Origin: Lachnospiraceae bacterium
Lineage (GTDB): Bacteria; Bacillota; Clostridia; Lachnospirales; Lachnospiraceae
Assembly (NCBI GenBank): GCA_015057025.1
Contig: SVFD01000001.1
Span: 1 to 64,000, forward strand
Length of the DNA stretch: 64,000 nt
Direction: 5' to 3'
The position numbers were made by a program, and so were the translations under genes. The notes below the pieces were generated by a model. The model had not been told where the DNA came from, ran no database searches, and saw only the letters and a program-made list of their open reading frames with translations. Each line of letters starts with the position of its first letter. Position 1 is the first letter of the stretch. Shown here one piece after another: positions 8,732 through 17,023 of the stretch.

Positions 8732-11700
8732 ATGGATTATGTATTGGAATTTGACGAATTTGTTAGATCTATTAAACAGAATATGGATACAAAGTTTTCT
8801 ATGTTTTTAGGAGCTGGGGCATCTGTTGAATCAGGAGTACCATCGGCAGGAGAGTGTATCTGGGAATGGAAGCGAGATATATTTATTTCAAAAAATCCAG
8901 TTCTGGCAGAAACGCATAATAACATAAAGTCTGAGCAGGTAAAGCGATCAATTCAGAACTGGTTAGATAATCAGGGTATATATCCACAGCTAAACTCAGA
9001 AGAAGAATATTCAAAATATATTGAGGCAGCGTATAAAATAGCCGATGATAGAAGGAAATATTTCCAACACCTGATAGAAGGAAAATGTCCAAGTTTAGGA
9101 TATCATATTATTGCTTTGCTTGCTGAGAATGAAATTGTGAAGAGTGTTTGGACAACGAATTTTGATGGTTTGATGCTGAAAACAGCTCATTCGTATGGAC
9201 TTGTGCCTATCGAGGTGACATTGGAATCGCAAGATAGAATTTTCCGTAATGATACAGATAAAGAATTATTATGCATAGCTCTACATGGAGATTATAAATA
9301 TGGGCCGTTAAAAAATACGGAAACGGAATTGGACAATCAAAGTGAGGTTTTAGTTAGAGCCTTGACACATGAGATTGAAAAAAGAAATTTTATCGTACTG
9401 GGGTATAGTGGAAGAGATAATTCTGTAATGGACGCTCTAGAAAGAGCTTACATGAAAAAAGGTGCTGGGAGAATATATTGGTGTGGGTATGGAAGGGACA
9501 TTCCGCCTAAAGTGCAACGATTTCTTGAAAAAATTAATCAGTCTGGAAGAAATGCTTTTTATGTTCCAACAGATGGATTTGACAAAACGATGCTGAATAT
9601 TGCACATATGTTTTTTGAAAATGAGGATTTACAAAGAAGGATAGAGGAAATTAAGAAAAACCTTGGTGTAGGAGTAGAGTGTGAGACAACTGCGTTTCAA
9701 CCGTTTGCAGATGATATAAATAAATGTATGGATACAAACTTGTTTCCTATAAAATTTCCTAATCAGTGTTATCAATTTAAAATTATTTATAAAGATGGGG
9801 AGAAACCTTGGGATTATTGCAAGAATTTGCAGCAGTATAATATTATCGCTGTGCCTCACAATGATATGGTATATGCCTGGGGGAATATAAAATCAATTAG
9901 GAGTATGTGTTCGGGACAGTTAGAAGGGAAGATAGAAAGTGCGCCTATTCTTAAAGATGTATTTTTGAATAATAAAACATTTAGAGAAATGTTGCTTAGA
10001 GCATTGGTTACTATTATAGGAAAATATAGTGGATGTGAATATAATAAAAATAAGATATGGAGGAAAAGTGAAAAATTCAGCCAGATGGTTGATGGAAAGA
10101 AGATTATTGCATACAGAGGAATACAATTTTCGCTTTTTTCGGATGGAAAGTACAATTATCTTGCTTTTATACCAGCATATTTTTATGAAAATAAAAAAGA
10201 TGTGAGTAAGGAAGAGCATTTAGAATTTTCAAAAAAATTTATTGAAAATATTTGTCAGAGGCAGGCAAATAAGAATTATTATGGGTATTTAGAAAAATGG
10301 AGAAAAATTATTTTTCGTGAAAATACAACTATATGTGCTATGTATCCGTTTGATTCAGACTCTGGTTTTGAATTTAAAATTGTAAATAAAAGTATGTTGG
10401 TTGGTATGCATTCCAAATATAATGCAAATTTGCCGGATGCTACAAGTGAAAAACGAATACAGATATGTGCAAGAGATTTATTGGATGCTGAATTAAAGTT
10501 TTACAATCCGAGATATGGAACAATGCAAAAGGATTTTCATCCAATGAGAGGTCTGGTGAATCATATGCCTTATGATTATGAAATGAATAATAAGGTATAC
10601 GCATCAACAATCAAATTAGGAATAATATGTCCAGCCAGTGGGCAGGGAAAATTTGAAAGCTTTTTAGATGGATTACATAAGCCACATACGACAAGATATA
10701 ATACGGATTATGTAATTAATTATCCGGGATTTCACAGTGTTTTCGGTGTAGGGCTTGATATTCCGGCAAGAAGTGAATGGTTAGCGTTGGATGATGTGGA
10801 ACTTAAAGAACATGATATATACAAAGCAGCTATTGCATTTGGAAAACAAATAAATAAAAGGATTGAAGAACTAGGACGTAATAGTCAGTTAGATGTTATT
10901 ATGATTTATATTCCAAAGGAATATGAGATACTTACAAGCTATGAAGATGAAGTTACTAGATTTGATTTGCATGATTATGTTAAGGCTTTTGCAGTTCAAA
11001 AACATATATCAACTCAGTTTATTAGAGAAAAGACTTTAGACAGTGAATTAGATTGTCAAATTGCTTGGGCAATATCATTGGCTATTTATGTTAAAGCAGG
11101 GCGAACACCATGGGTTCTTTCAAATCTGCGGACAGATACCGCATTTGCAGGTATAGGTTACAGCGTTAACCATTTTAAAAATGGGGAACAAACATTAATT
11201 GGATGTAGTCATATATATGCGTCAGATGGACAAGGTTTAAGGTATAAGTTAAGCAAGATAAAGGATGTTACCTTTGATGCACAAAAAAATCCATATTTAT
11301 CTGAGAATGAAGCATATCAACTTGGATTGAACATAAAAGAACTATTTTTTTCATCCTTTTCAAGTTTGCCAAAGAGAGTTGTTATACATAAAAGAACTCC
11401 CTTTAAGGAAGAGGAAATCGCAGGTTTGACTAAATGTCTTGGTAGTGCTGGAATAAAAGATATTGATCTAATTGAGATTACTTATGACGAAAACTTTAAA
11501 TGTTTCGAGTATAACAAGTATTTACAAGCGGATCTATTTCCGGTTAAGAGAGGGTGTTGTTTTGCGATTAATGATAATACAGCATACCTTTTTACGCATG
11601 GAATAGCACCGTCGGTTATTTCAAATCGTCGATATTTTCAGGGTGGAACTAATGTGCCAGCACCATTGAAAATTGTAAAGCATTATGGAAATGGCGATTT

Positions 11701-11869
11701 GGCTCAAATAGCATCTGAAATACTAGGATTATCAAAAATGAATTGGAATAGTTTTGGATTATATTCAAAATTACCATGTACAATTCAGTCCTCTAATGCA
11801 ATAGCAAAGGTAGGATGGTTATTGCCACAATATGAAGGAATGATTTATGAATATAGAAATTTTATGTGA
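8732..11869 (+). CDS. Single-chain SIR2-APAZ-PIWI short prokaryotic Argonaute
   Basis: The frame is open from TTG 8654, but AGAGG at 8719-8723 favours ATG 8732 (1045 residues). Residues 1-300 are a SIR2 domain (GAGAS 27-31, TTNFDG near 141-146, LHGD with His185, GYSGRDN near 224). A region at about 320-590 fits the APAZ domain. Residues 625-1045 are MID-PIWI: Lys751, Gln762 and Lys788 fit the 5'-phosphate pocket, then PWVL, FAGIGYS, VVIHK and LPCTI. The first catalytic Asp is Gly (FAGIGYS) and the Asp after VVIHK is missing, so it should not slice. Known relatives (SPARSA) use guide-directed recognition to trigger NAD+ depletion and abortive infection. Here both subunits are one chain, a form already reported in other bacteria. 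Confidence 0.88.
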   Translation: MDYVLEFDEFVRSIKQNMDTKFSMFLGAGASVESGVPSAGECIWEWKRDIFISKNPVLAETHNNIKSEQVKRSIQNWLDNQGIYPQLNSEEEYSKYIEAAYKIADDRRKYFQHLIEGKCPSLGYHIIALLAENEIVKSVWTTNFDGLMLKTAHSYGLVPIEVTLESQDRIFRNDTDKELLCIALHGDYKYGPLKNTETELDNQSEVLVRALTHEIEKRNFIVLGYSGRDNSVMDALERAYMKKGAGRIYWCGYGRDIPPKVQRFLEKINQSGRNAFYVPTDGFDKTMLNIAHMFFENEDLQRRIEEIKKNLGVGVECETTAFQPFADDINKCMDTNLFPIKFPNQCYQFKIIYKDGEKPWDYCKNLQQYNIIAVPHNDMVYAWGNIKSIRSMCSGQLEGKIESAPILKDVFLNNKTFREMLLRALVTIIGKYSGCEYNKNKIWRKSEKFSQMVDGKKIIAYRGIQFSLFSDGKYNYLAFIPAYFYENKKDVSKEEHLEFSKKFIENICQRQANKNYYGYLEKWRKIIFRENTTICAMYPFDSDSGFEFKIVNKSMLVGMHSKYNANLPDATSEKRIQICARDLLDAELKFYNPRYGTMQKDFHPMRGLVNHMPYDYEMNNKVYASTIKLGIICPASGQGKFESFLDGLHKPHTTRYNTDYVINYPGFHSVFGVGLDIPARSEWLALDDVELKEHDIYKAAIAFGKQINKRIEELGRNSQLDVIMIYIPKEYEILTSYEDEVTRFDLHDYVKAFAVQKHISTQFIREKTLDSELDCQIAWAISLAIYVKAGRTPWVLSNLRTDTAFAGIGYSVNHFKNGEQTLIGCSHIYASDGQGLRYKLSKIKDVTFDAQKNPYLSENEAYQLGLNIKELFFSSFSSLPKRVVIHKRTPFKEEEIAGLTKCLGSAGIKDIDLIEITYDENFKCFEYNKYLQADLFPVKRGCCFAINDNTAYLFTHGIAPSVISNRRYFQGGTNVPAPLKIVKHYGNGDLAQIASEILGLSKMNWNSFGLYSKLPCTIQSSNAIAKVGWLLPQYEGMIYEYRNFM

Positions 11870-11895
11870 TTATGAATTTTCTAAAAGAAATGAGT

Positions 11896-11938
11896 AGAAT
11901 AAAGCCTCCAAGTCTATAGGATTTGGAGGCTTTATTCT
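11896..11938 (+). terminator. Perfect 16-bp hairpin after the Argonaute gene
   Basis: Arms 11896-11911 and 11923-11938, 11-base loop. The core AAGCCTCCAAG...ATTTGGAGG recurs at the left end of both ~340-bp repeat copies (18685 and 24929). The T-run is poor, so termination may be weak; a repeat-derived structure is also possible. Confidence 0.6.
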
Positions 11939-12036
11939 GCCTATATTTGTTATTCAATATAAAATTGTTACATGAATTTGTGTGGTGTAATATCTGTAGA
12001 TATGTTAATAATAGTAGTAGATTGGAGGAATTGAAA

Positions 12037-12375
12037 ATGGAAAACAAAATATGGAAACAGGTCAGTCAGTTTTTGAACAAGCTCCGTTGTGAAAATGTAA
12101 CGAGGAATACAGCAGTCGAAATCCTTGGATATAAGGAAACACAACAAGAAGTGGAGAAGATGCACGAAGAATGTGAAAAAATAATACACAGTCTTCCCCA
12201 AAAAGAACAACAAATACTTTTAGAGTGGATGTCAAAACTAGAGGATATGAACTCTCTAGAAGGACAGAAAGCATATTGCCAGGGATATGTAGATTGTATT
12301 CTTCTGTTAAGTGGTCTAGGGCTTTTGCGTCAGGATATATCTCCAGAAGAATTTATGAAACAAATAGAACGATAA
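12037..12375 (+). CDS. Small hypothetical helical protein
   Basis: The frame is open from 11923, but GGAGG before ATG 12037 defines a 112-residue product beginning MENKIWKQV. Residues 1-75 are amphipathic helix with many Glu/Lys. Residues 76-112 contain a moderately hydrophobic helix (GYVDCILLLSGLGLL). It resembles small accessory proteins found beside XRE regulators in Clostridia mobile regions, but I cannot name a family. It is monocistronic, bounded by a 17-bp perfect terminator. Function unknown. Confidence 0.65.
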   Translation: MENKIWKQVSQFLNKLRCENVTRNTAVEILGYKETQQEVEKMHEECEKIIHSLPQKEQQILLEWMSKLEDMNSLEGQKAYCQGYVDCILLLSGLGLLRQDISPEEFMKQIER

Positions 12376-12420
12376 AAAGGCTCATTTTTGCAGGAGATTC
12401 CAGTGCAAAAATGAGCCTTT
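12376..12420 (+). terminator. Strong hairpin terminator, 17-bp perfect stem
   Basis: Arms 12376-12392 and 12404-12420 with an 11-base loop. The A-run on the left and T-run on the right make it able to stop transcription from both sides, including the convergent XRE gene. Confidence 0.8.
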
Positions 12421-12471
12421 GAAATTTAAGAAAAAGTAATGACAGTTTTATAAGAATACCATACTTTACAA

Positions 12472-12816
12472 TTATTCTGATTCTAAAGATGTTTTACCCA
12501 TAGATAGTACTGCTTCTGTGGTGGCAAGGATCACATGAAGTTGTTCTTCGTTGCAACGTGTCAGCAGACGTTCAATTTGTTGATATTTACTATCGGTCAG
12601 ATTATTATTTGGATAGATTACGGTATCCGCTGACAAGTTGAAGTAGCGTATAACTTTTTCAAATACTTCGTAGCTAGGATTATTACGAAAACGCTCAAGG
12701 TCTTTGAGATATGGCAGAGAAATATCCAGTATTTCAGCTAACTCTGCCTGTGTAAGTTTTTTGTCCATGCGTGCATTTTTCAATACTATGCCAAACTGTT
12801 TGGGATGAAGAGTCAT
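12472..12816 (-). CDS. XRE-family helix-turn-helix regulator
   Basis: 114 residues from the ATG at 12816, chosen because the minus strand carries AGGAGGTGAT immediately before it; the frame extends upstream to 12852 without ribosome-binding support. Residues 6-65 are a Cro/CI-type HTH (LTQAELAEILDISLPYLKDLERFRNNPS). The rest is helical and probably dimerises. It is divergent from the XRE/radical SAM operon across about 285 bases, so it may repress one or both directions. Its target is unknown. Confidence 0.85.
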   Translation of the reverse strand: MTLHPKQFGIVLKNARMDKKLTQAELAEILDISLPYLKDLERFRNNPSYEVFEKVIRYFNLSADTVIYPNNNLTDSKYQQIERLLTRCNEEQLHVILATTEAVLSMGKTSLESE

Positions 12817-12983
12817 AATATCACCTCCTATAAGTATGTTAGTACCATACATTGAGAAAGTAAAAATGGCGAGATGATACTTTGTAGGTATGGTGTGACA
12901 CTACTTGTAAAAAATATTTACTTATAGAGAGAAAGTGCAAATATCAGAATGGGTAAATGCGTGGAGTAAAGGAGATAGAAATT

Positions 12984-13075
12984 ATGAAAACACCGTAATG
13001 AGATTTAATATGCTCAGTAGTATTTTGAGAAAGTATGGTAGAGCCATATTGTGCCATAAACCAAAAGGTTTATAA
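12984..13075 (+). other. Two tiny coupled reading frames, probably vestigial
   Basis: A good GGAGATAG site precedes a 4-codon frame (MKTP, 12984-12998) whose stop overlaps the ATG of a 25-codon frame at 12998 (ends 13075). The second frame ends over the -10 of the next promoter. It looks like the eroded start of an older gene; a leader peptide is the alternative. Confidence 0.25.
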
Positions 13076-13076
13076 T
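13049..13076 (+). promoter_or_regulatory. Promoter of the XRE/radical SAM operon
   Basis: TTGTGC (13049-13054), 16 bases, perfect TATAAT (13071-13076), 25 bases before the XRE start. It serves the whole operon through 18619 if no internal promoter exists. Confidence 0.55.
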
Positions 13077-13101
13077 TAAAATATACTGATGGAGGTGATT
13101 C

Positions 13102-13326
13102 ATGACAACATCAGATATGATAAGACAATTATGTGAGGAACTAAATATTAGTTTAGCAGAACTAAGTAGACGAATTGGTCAGTCACCACAGAATTTTAAT
13201 AAAAAGTTAAAACGTGATACAGTTTCTTCCGAGGAAATGATAGCTATTGCTGAAACTTTGGATGTTGGTTATGAACAGGCTTTTATATTTCCGGATGGTG
13301 AAAAGATCAAAATAAGTAACAAATGA
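13102..13326 (+). CDS. Small XRE-family regulator heading the radical SAM operon
   Basis: A 74-residue Cro/CI-type HTH protein (MIRQLCEELNISLAELSRRI, then QSPQNFNKKL), almost nothing but the DNA-binding domain. Start follows GGAGGTGATTC. It is the first gene of a seven-gene operon; the radical SAM gene starts 36 bases later. A dedicated repressor encoded first fits a tightly controlled, possibly toxic or stress-induced pathway. Operator unknown; the divergent region 12817-13101 is where to look. Confidence 0.85.
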   Translation: MTTSDMIRQLCEELNISLAELSRRIGQSPQNFNKKLKRDTVSSEEMIAIAETLDVGYEQAFIFPDGEKIKISNK

Positions 13327-13362
13327 AGAAAATATGCTGAGAAACAGAAGGGAGAGAATAAA

Positions 13363-14514
13363 ATGTCTCATTGCAATAAAAAAATGCTGTCATTTTTTTT
13401 GACGACAAGATGTAATTTATGTTGTCGCTATTGCTATAATGCAAAAGAGCGTAATGCTGTTGAGGAAAAGACTCTTCCCTTTGAAATTGCAAAAGCAGGA
13501 ATCGATTGGTATTTTGAAGAAAATGATAGTCGGCATATAAGATTTTATGGACCAGGCGAACCTACACAAGAGTTTAATCAACTTAAAAAAATTACAGAAT
13601 ACGCAAGGTCTCATCCAAACGGAGGAAATCAAGTTACGGTTGAAATCCAAACAAATGGTGTTTTTACCGAGGAAATTCGTGATTGGGCATTGGATAATTT
13701 CAATATTATGTGGATGTCGTTTGATGGAATGAAGGATGTACAATCATTTAATCGTCCATTAAATCCACTTTATAATGATTTGTTCAATAATCGATCATCT
13801 GCTGATGTATTAGAAGATAATGTACGGTGGTTAATTAGAAATAAAGGTAGTCGAAATTTGATGGTTGGTGCCAGAGTTACTATTACAGATATTAATATAG
13901 ATAGACAATGTGAAATGGTAGACTATTTTTATGACCTTGGTATCCGTTATGTATGGACAAATCCTCTTTTTTATAGTGTTGGGAAAATGCCTGTATGTGA
14001 AGATGAACAGAAAAAACTTTCATACCACTTTAATATGGATTTATACCTTGATAATTATATTAAAGCTTACAAATATGCCAAATCAAAAGGTGTTTTTTGG
14101 GGGAGTTTTCTTACAATAAATTTTGATGGTGAATCTTGTTATCATTGTCGCTGTTGTACTCCTACAAGCGCTCCACATTTAACGCCTGATGGTTATATTT
14201 CTGCTTGTGATATGGTGGTTTTAGGTGCAGAGCCATATCATATGAGTCCATTTATTGTTGGGAGGTGGAATCCTCAAACTCAGATTTTTGATTTGTATGA
14301 AAATAAAATTAAAGATTTGAATAATAGATGCTCAACTACGATGAAACATTGTACATATTGTGAAGTCAAGTATCATTGTGGAGGGTATTGTTTAGGTGAA
14401 ACAGTAAATGAAACAGGAAAACTTGACGGTCAAAATCTTATAAAGTGTGCTGCTGTTCGGAGACTTTATAAAGAGTTGGGTTCGTGTGATCCATATCCTT
14501 ATTTACATCCATAA
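13363..14514 (+). CDS. Radical SAM enzyme with SPASM-type C-terminus
   Basis: A 383-residue radical SAM protein. The [4Fe-4S] motif CX3CX2C is C17, C21 and C24, and YGPGEP (around 63-68) is the GGE-like SAM-binding motif. Residues about 255-375 hold many cysteines in a SPASM-like pattern (YHCRCC, TPDGYISACD, CTYC, YHCGGYC, IKCA) for auxiliary clusters. Relatives modify peptides or proteins (sulfatase maturases, RiPP enzymes). The neighbours (deiminase, SDR, SET) also fit modification of a peptide or protein, but no obvious precursor peptide is encoded nearby. Substrate unknown. Confidence 0.85.
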   Translation: MSHCNKKMLSFFLTTRCNLCCRYCYNAKERNAVEEKTLPFEIAKAGIDWYFEENDSRHIRFYGPGEPTQEFNQLKKITEYARSHPNGGNQVTVEIQTNGVFTEEIRDWALDNFNIMWMSFDGMKDVQSFNRPLNPLYNDLFNNRSSADVLEDNVRWLIRNKGSRNLMVGARVTITDINIDRQCEMVDYFYDLGIRYVWTNPLFYSVGKMPVCEDEQKKLSYHFNMDLYLDNYIKAYKYAKSKGVFWGSFLTINFDGESCYHCRCCTPTSAPHLTPDGYISACDMVVLGAEPYHMSPFIVGRWNPQTQIFDLYENKIKDLNNRCSTTMKHCTYCEVKYHCGGYCLGETVNETGKLDGQNLIKCAAVRRLYKELGSCDPYPYLHP

Positions 14515-14551
14515 TTTGTAAAAGTTTATAAAAATGGAGGTGGTGTATTTC

Positions 14552-15751
14552 ATGAATTACGAAGATATGACGAAAGATGAGCTAATTGCATATATTGAAG
14601 AGATAAAAGCAAAAAGAGCCTTTACATATGAAGATCAAATGAAACTGGTAATTCTTGACAATTCTCCATTTACTGTTTGGGCAAGCGATAGAAATTGCAT
14701 TATTAAATTGTGGATGGGACAGTGCGAAGTCTTGTACGGATTTAGTAGCGAAGAAGTAATTGGGAGAGACTTTGTTGATTTGTTTGTTGCAGAAGATGAA
14801 AAAGTAGCTGCTCGTAGAGACCAGATAGATATTATCGATAATGAAGCGATTTTTCATAATATTGCGAATGATATTGGTAAAAATGGTAATACATTGCAGT
14901 TGGTAACTAATTGTCGACGTATTAAAGACCCAGTATCTGGAGAATACTGGAATGCAGAGATGGGGCTTGTTATTGATTACCTTGAACAAGAAAAGAATCG
15001 TTTAAAATTAATTGTGACTGAAAGTCAAAGAATTAAATCATGTGTAACTCAATTTATTGAAGATACGAATCAGGTAAAAGAACGTTTTTTAAACCGTAAA
15101 CGCTCAATAAATGAAGCAATACGGGGATGTGAACAAAAAGCTACGGCGCTCAGAAGAAGGACAGAATTTAAAAAGAAAATATCTAATATTCGGACAAGTT
15201 TAATTGAGCTTTCTCAAAAAATGGATGATGTATATGATGTGCATATGTCTAAAATGCAATCTTGTGCGTCATATGATAGCTGTGAAGAGATACGTCAGTC
15301 GTTTTTTAAAGAGTATGCAACTATTTCAGAGGCGCTAGAGGATATGGCTTTAGATGTATTTGATATATCCTGTGATTATGATATTGAGCAAAATCTTGTT
15401 TCTGATAAAGATAATATGATGAAGGAAATAGCTTTTCGATTTCGATCACTTTCTGAGTTATCCCATAATATTATTCGTGAAGTAGAAAAAGAAATGCTTG
15501 ATTATAAAGATCATGTTACGGCAAATCCAGATTCTGAAACAGGTCCTTTTAAATTATTTATGGATATAAAGCAAAATATCAATCAACTTAAAGAGGAAGT
15601 AGAAAAATGTGAGGATGAAATATCATTGAAAATATTAAGTGCTACTAGTAAATTGGAACTACATACACTTAAATCACAAATTGAAACTAAATTGGGACTT
15701 TTGCGTCAACAAATATTGGAAGTAGAAAATAGGCTTAAGGGGGAAGTGTAA
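14552..15751 (+). CDS. PAS-domain protein with long coiled coil
   Basis: Start at ATG 14552 because GGAGGTGG lies at 14536-14543; an in-frame ATG at 14534 overlaps that site. The 399-residue product has a short N-terminal helix, a PAS domain (about 35-145, with NSPFTVWASDRN, GFSSEEVIGRDFVDLF, ADE-like turn) and then about 250 residues of largely coiled-coil helix. No kinase, GGDEF or methyl-accepting output is present. It therefore looks like a sensor/scaffold that transmits a signal by oligomerisation. The next gene starts 2 bases later and encodes a small membrane protein, a likely partner. Confidence 0.8.
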   Translation: MNYEDMTKDELIAYIEEIKAKRAFTYEDQMKLVILDNSPFTVWASDRNCIIKLWMGQCEVLYGFSSEEVIGRDFVDLFVAEDEKVAARRDQIDIIDNEAIFHNIANDIGKNGNTLQLVTNCRRIKDPVSGEYWNAEMGLVIDYLEQEKNRLKLIVTESQRIKSCVTQFIEDTNQVKERFLNRKRSINEAIRGCEQKATALRRRTEFKKKISNIRTSLIELSQKMDDVYDVHMSKMQSCASYDSCEEIRQSFFKEYATISEALEDMALDVFDISCDYDIEQNLVSDKDNMMKEIAFRFRSLSELSHNIIREVEKEMLDYKDHVTANPDSETGPFKLFMDIKQNINQLKEEVEKCEDEISLKILSATSKLELHTLKSQIETKLGLLRQQILEVENRLKGEV

Positions 15752-15753
15752 TA

Positions 15754-16140
15754 ATGTATAAGAAAATTTTTGTTCCTCTCATGTTGATTAATAATAATGT
15801 ATACACTTTTGTAAGTGGTATCTTTATTTCGCTTTCGATTAATATTTTTACGAGTTTATGTTTTGAAAAAAGCAAATTATATAATAGTTGGTTCATGTAT
15901 CTAGCATCACTTGTATTTTTGGTGGCAAGTGCGTTGTGTATGTATCTTGCAACAAAGCTGAGTAAATTTCAAAATTATATTATTGAAAAGCGAGTTATGG
16001 ATTACGAAAAGAAAAAATCTATTGTATTGGATGCAACAAAAAAAGTACATACCAAATGGGTAGTGACATATATTTGTACAGTTCTTATGGTTATTGTTGG
16101 TATTTTGTTACTTGTTTTCAATTTTGTTGCAGAAAAATAA
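15754..16140 (+). CDS. Small membrane protein, three predicted helices
   Basis: A 128-residue protein with hydrophobic segments at about 15-35, 48-70 and 101-123. A basic stretch (YEKKKSIVLDATKK) lies between the last two, suggesting a cytosolic loop. It starts 2 bases after the PAS-coiled coil gene and shares its operon. I recognise no family. It might anchor the PAS protein at the membrane or form a pore; both are speculation. Confidence 0.7.
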   Translation: MYKKIFVPLMLINNNVYTFVSGIFISLSINIFTSLCFEKSKLYNSWFMYLASLVFLVASALCMYLATKLSKFQNYIIEKRVMDYEKKKSIVLDATKKVHTKWVVTYICTVLMVIVGILLLVFNFVAEK

Positions 16141-16159
16141 AAATTACTAGGGAGGTATT

Positions 16160-17023
16160 ATGATGAAAAATGCATTAGTTACAGGTGTTTCATGGACGAC
16201 AGGAATTGGTTTTGCTATTTCCAAGCAACTTATAGAGGACGGTTTTTTTGTATACGCGGTTTATCATAGTGAGGATTCAACTGCTAAAGAGTTTTATGAA
16301 CAAAATCCTAATAATATCAAATTTTTACAGTGTGATCTTTCAAAGAGGGAGTCATTGAAATCTCTCATTAGTTATTTTACGGATTCTGATATTAAGTTAG
16401 ATGCAGTCATTAATAATGCAGGTGCATTTAGTGGTGAAGAAGATATTAACAATTATAATTTTGAGACATGGGATCGTGTTTTTGCGGTTAATGTCACGGC
16501 ACCACTCATTCTTTCTGTTGGACTTAAAAAGCAGTTGAAGAGGAATGGAGTTATTATTAACATGGTTAGTACAGATGGAATGAAAGGTTCATTTTCAAGC
16601 ATGGCATATGCTGCCAGTAAAGCGGCACTAATTAATTTGACAGATAGCTTGGCAATTAATTTTGGATATGATGATAAAAAAATCCGTGTAACTGCGATAT
16701 GTCCTGGTTGGGTTAAGTCTTTTGATGAAGCAGATCCATCGTCTTCCGAGATGGTACCTTTTATTTCTAGGAGTACAGGTTCTGAACTATGTCCTTTAGG
16801 AAGATTTGCAGAAACTTTTGAGATTGCTAATGTGGTTAGTTTTTTGGTTTCAGATAAAGCAAGTTTTATCTCTGGTGGAGTTGTGCCGGTTCATGGGGGA
16901 TATAATGGAGTCGCTTTTGACATGTATGTAGAGTCGGGAAGACCTTTTGAAGGATATCATCCAGAGGAAGCGATTAAGGCTCAAATGCAGAAATTGGAAA
17001 TAGCTAATGAATGCACAAAATAA
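16160..17023 (+). CDS. Short-chain dehydrogenase/reductase (SDR)
   Basis: A 287-residue classical SDR. The Rossmann motif TGVSWTTGIG (8-17) carries extra residues relative to TGxxxGxG. NNAG is present (about 89-92), the catalytic Tyr-x3-Lys is YAASK, the catalytic Ser is in NMVSTDG, and the PGWV motif follows. The C-terminal extension after about 250 is longer than in FabG-type enzymes. Start follows GGAGGT, with two adjacent ATGs. The gene overlaps the next one by 17 bases, so translation is coupled. It probably reduces or oxidises an intermediate of the operon's product; substrate unknown. Confidence 0.85.
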   Translation: MMKNALVTGVSWTTGIGFAISKQLIEDGFFVYAVYHSEDSTAKEFYEQNPNNIKFLQCDLSKRESLKSLISYFTDSDIKLDAVINNAGAFSGEEDINNYNFETWDRVFAVNVTAPLILSVGLKKQLKRNGVIINMVSTDGMKGSFSSMAYAASKAALINLTDSLAINFGYDDKKIRVTAICPGWVKSFDEADPSSSEMVPFISRSTGSELCPLGRFAETFEIANVVSFLVSDKASFISGGVVPVHGGYNGVAFDMYVESGRPFEGYHPEEAIKAQMQKLEIANECTK

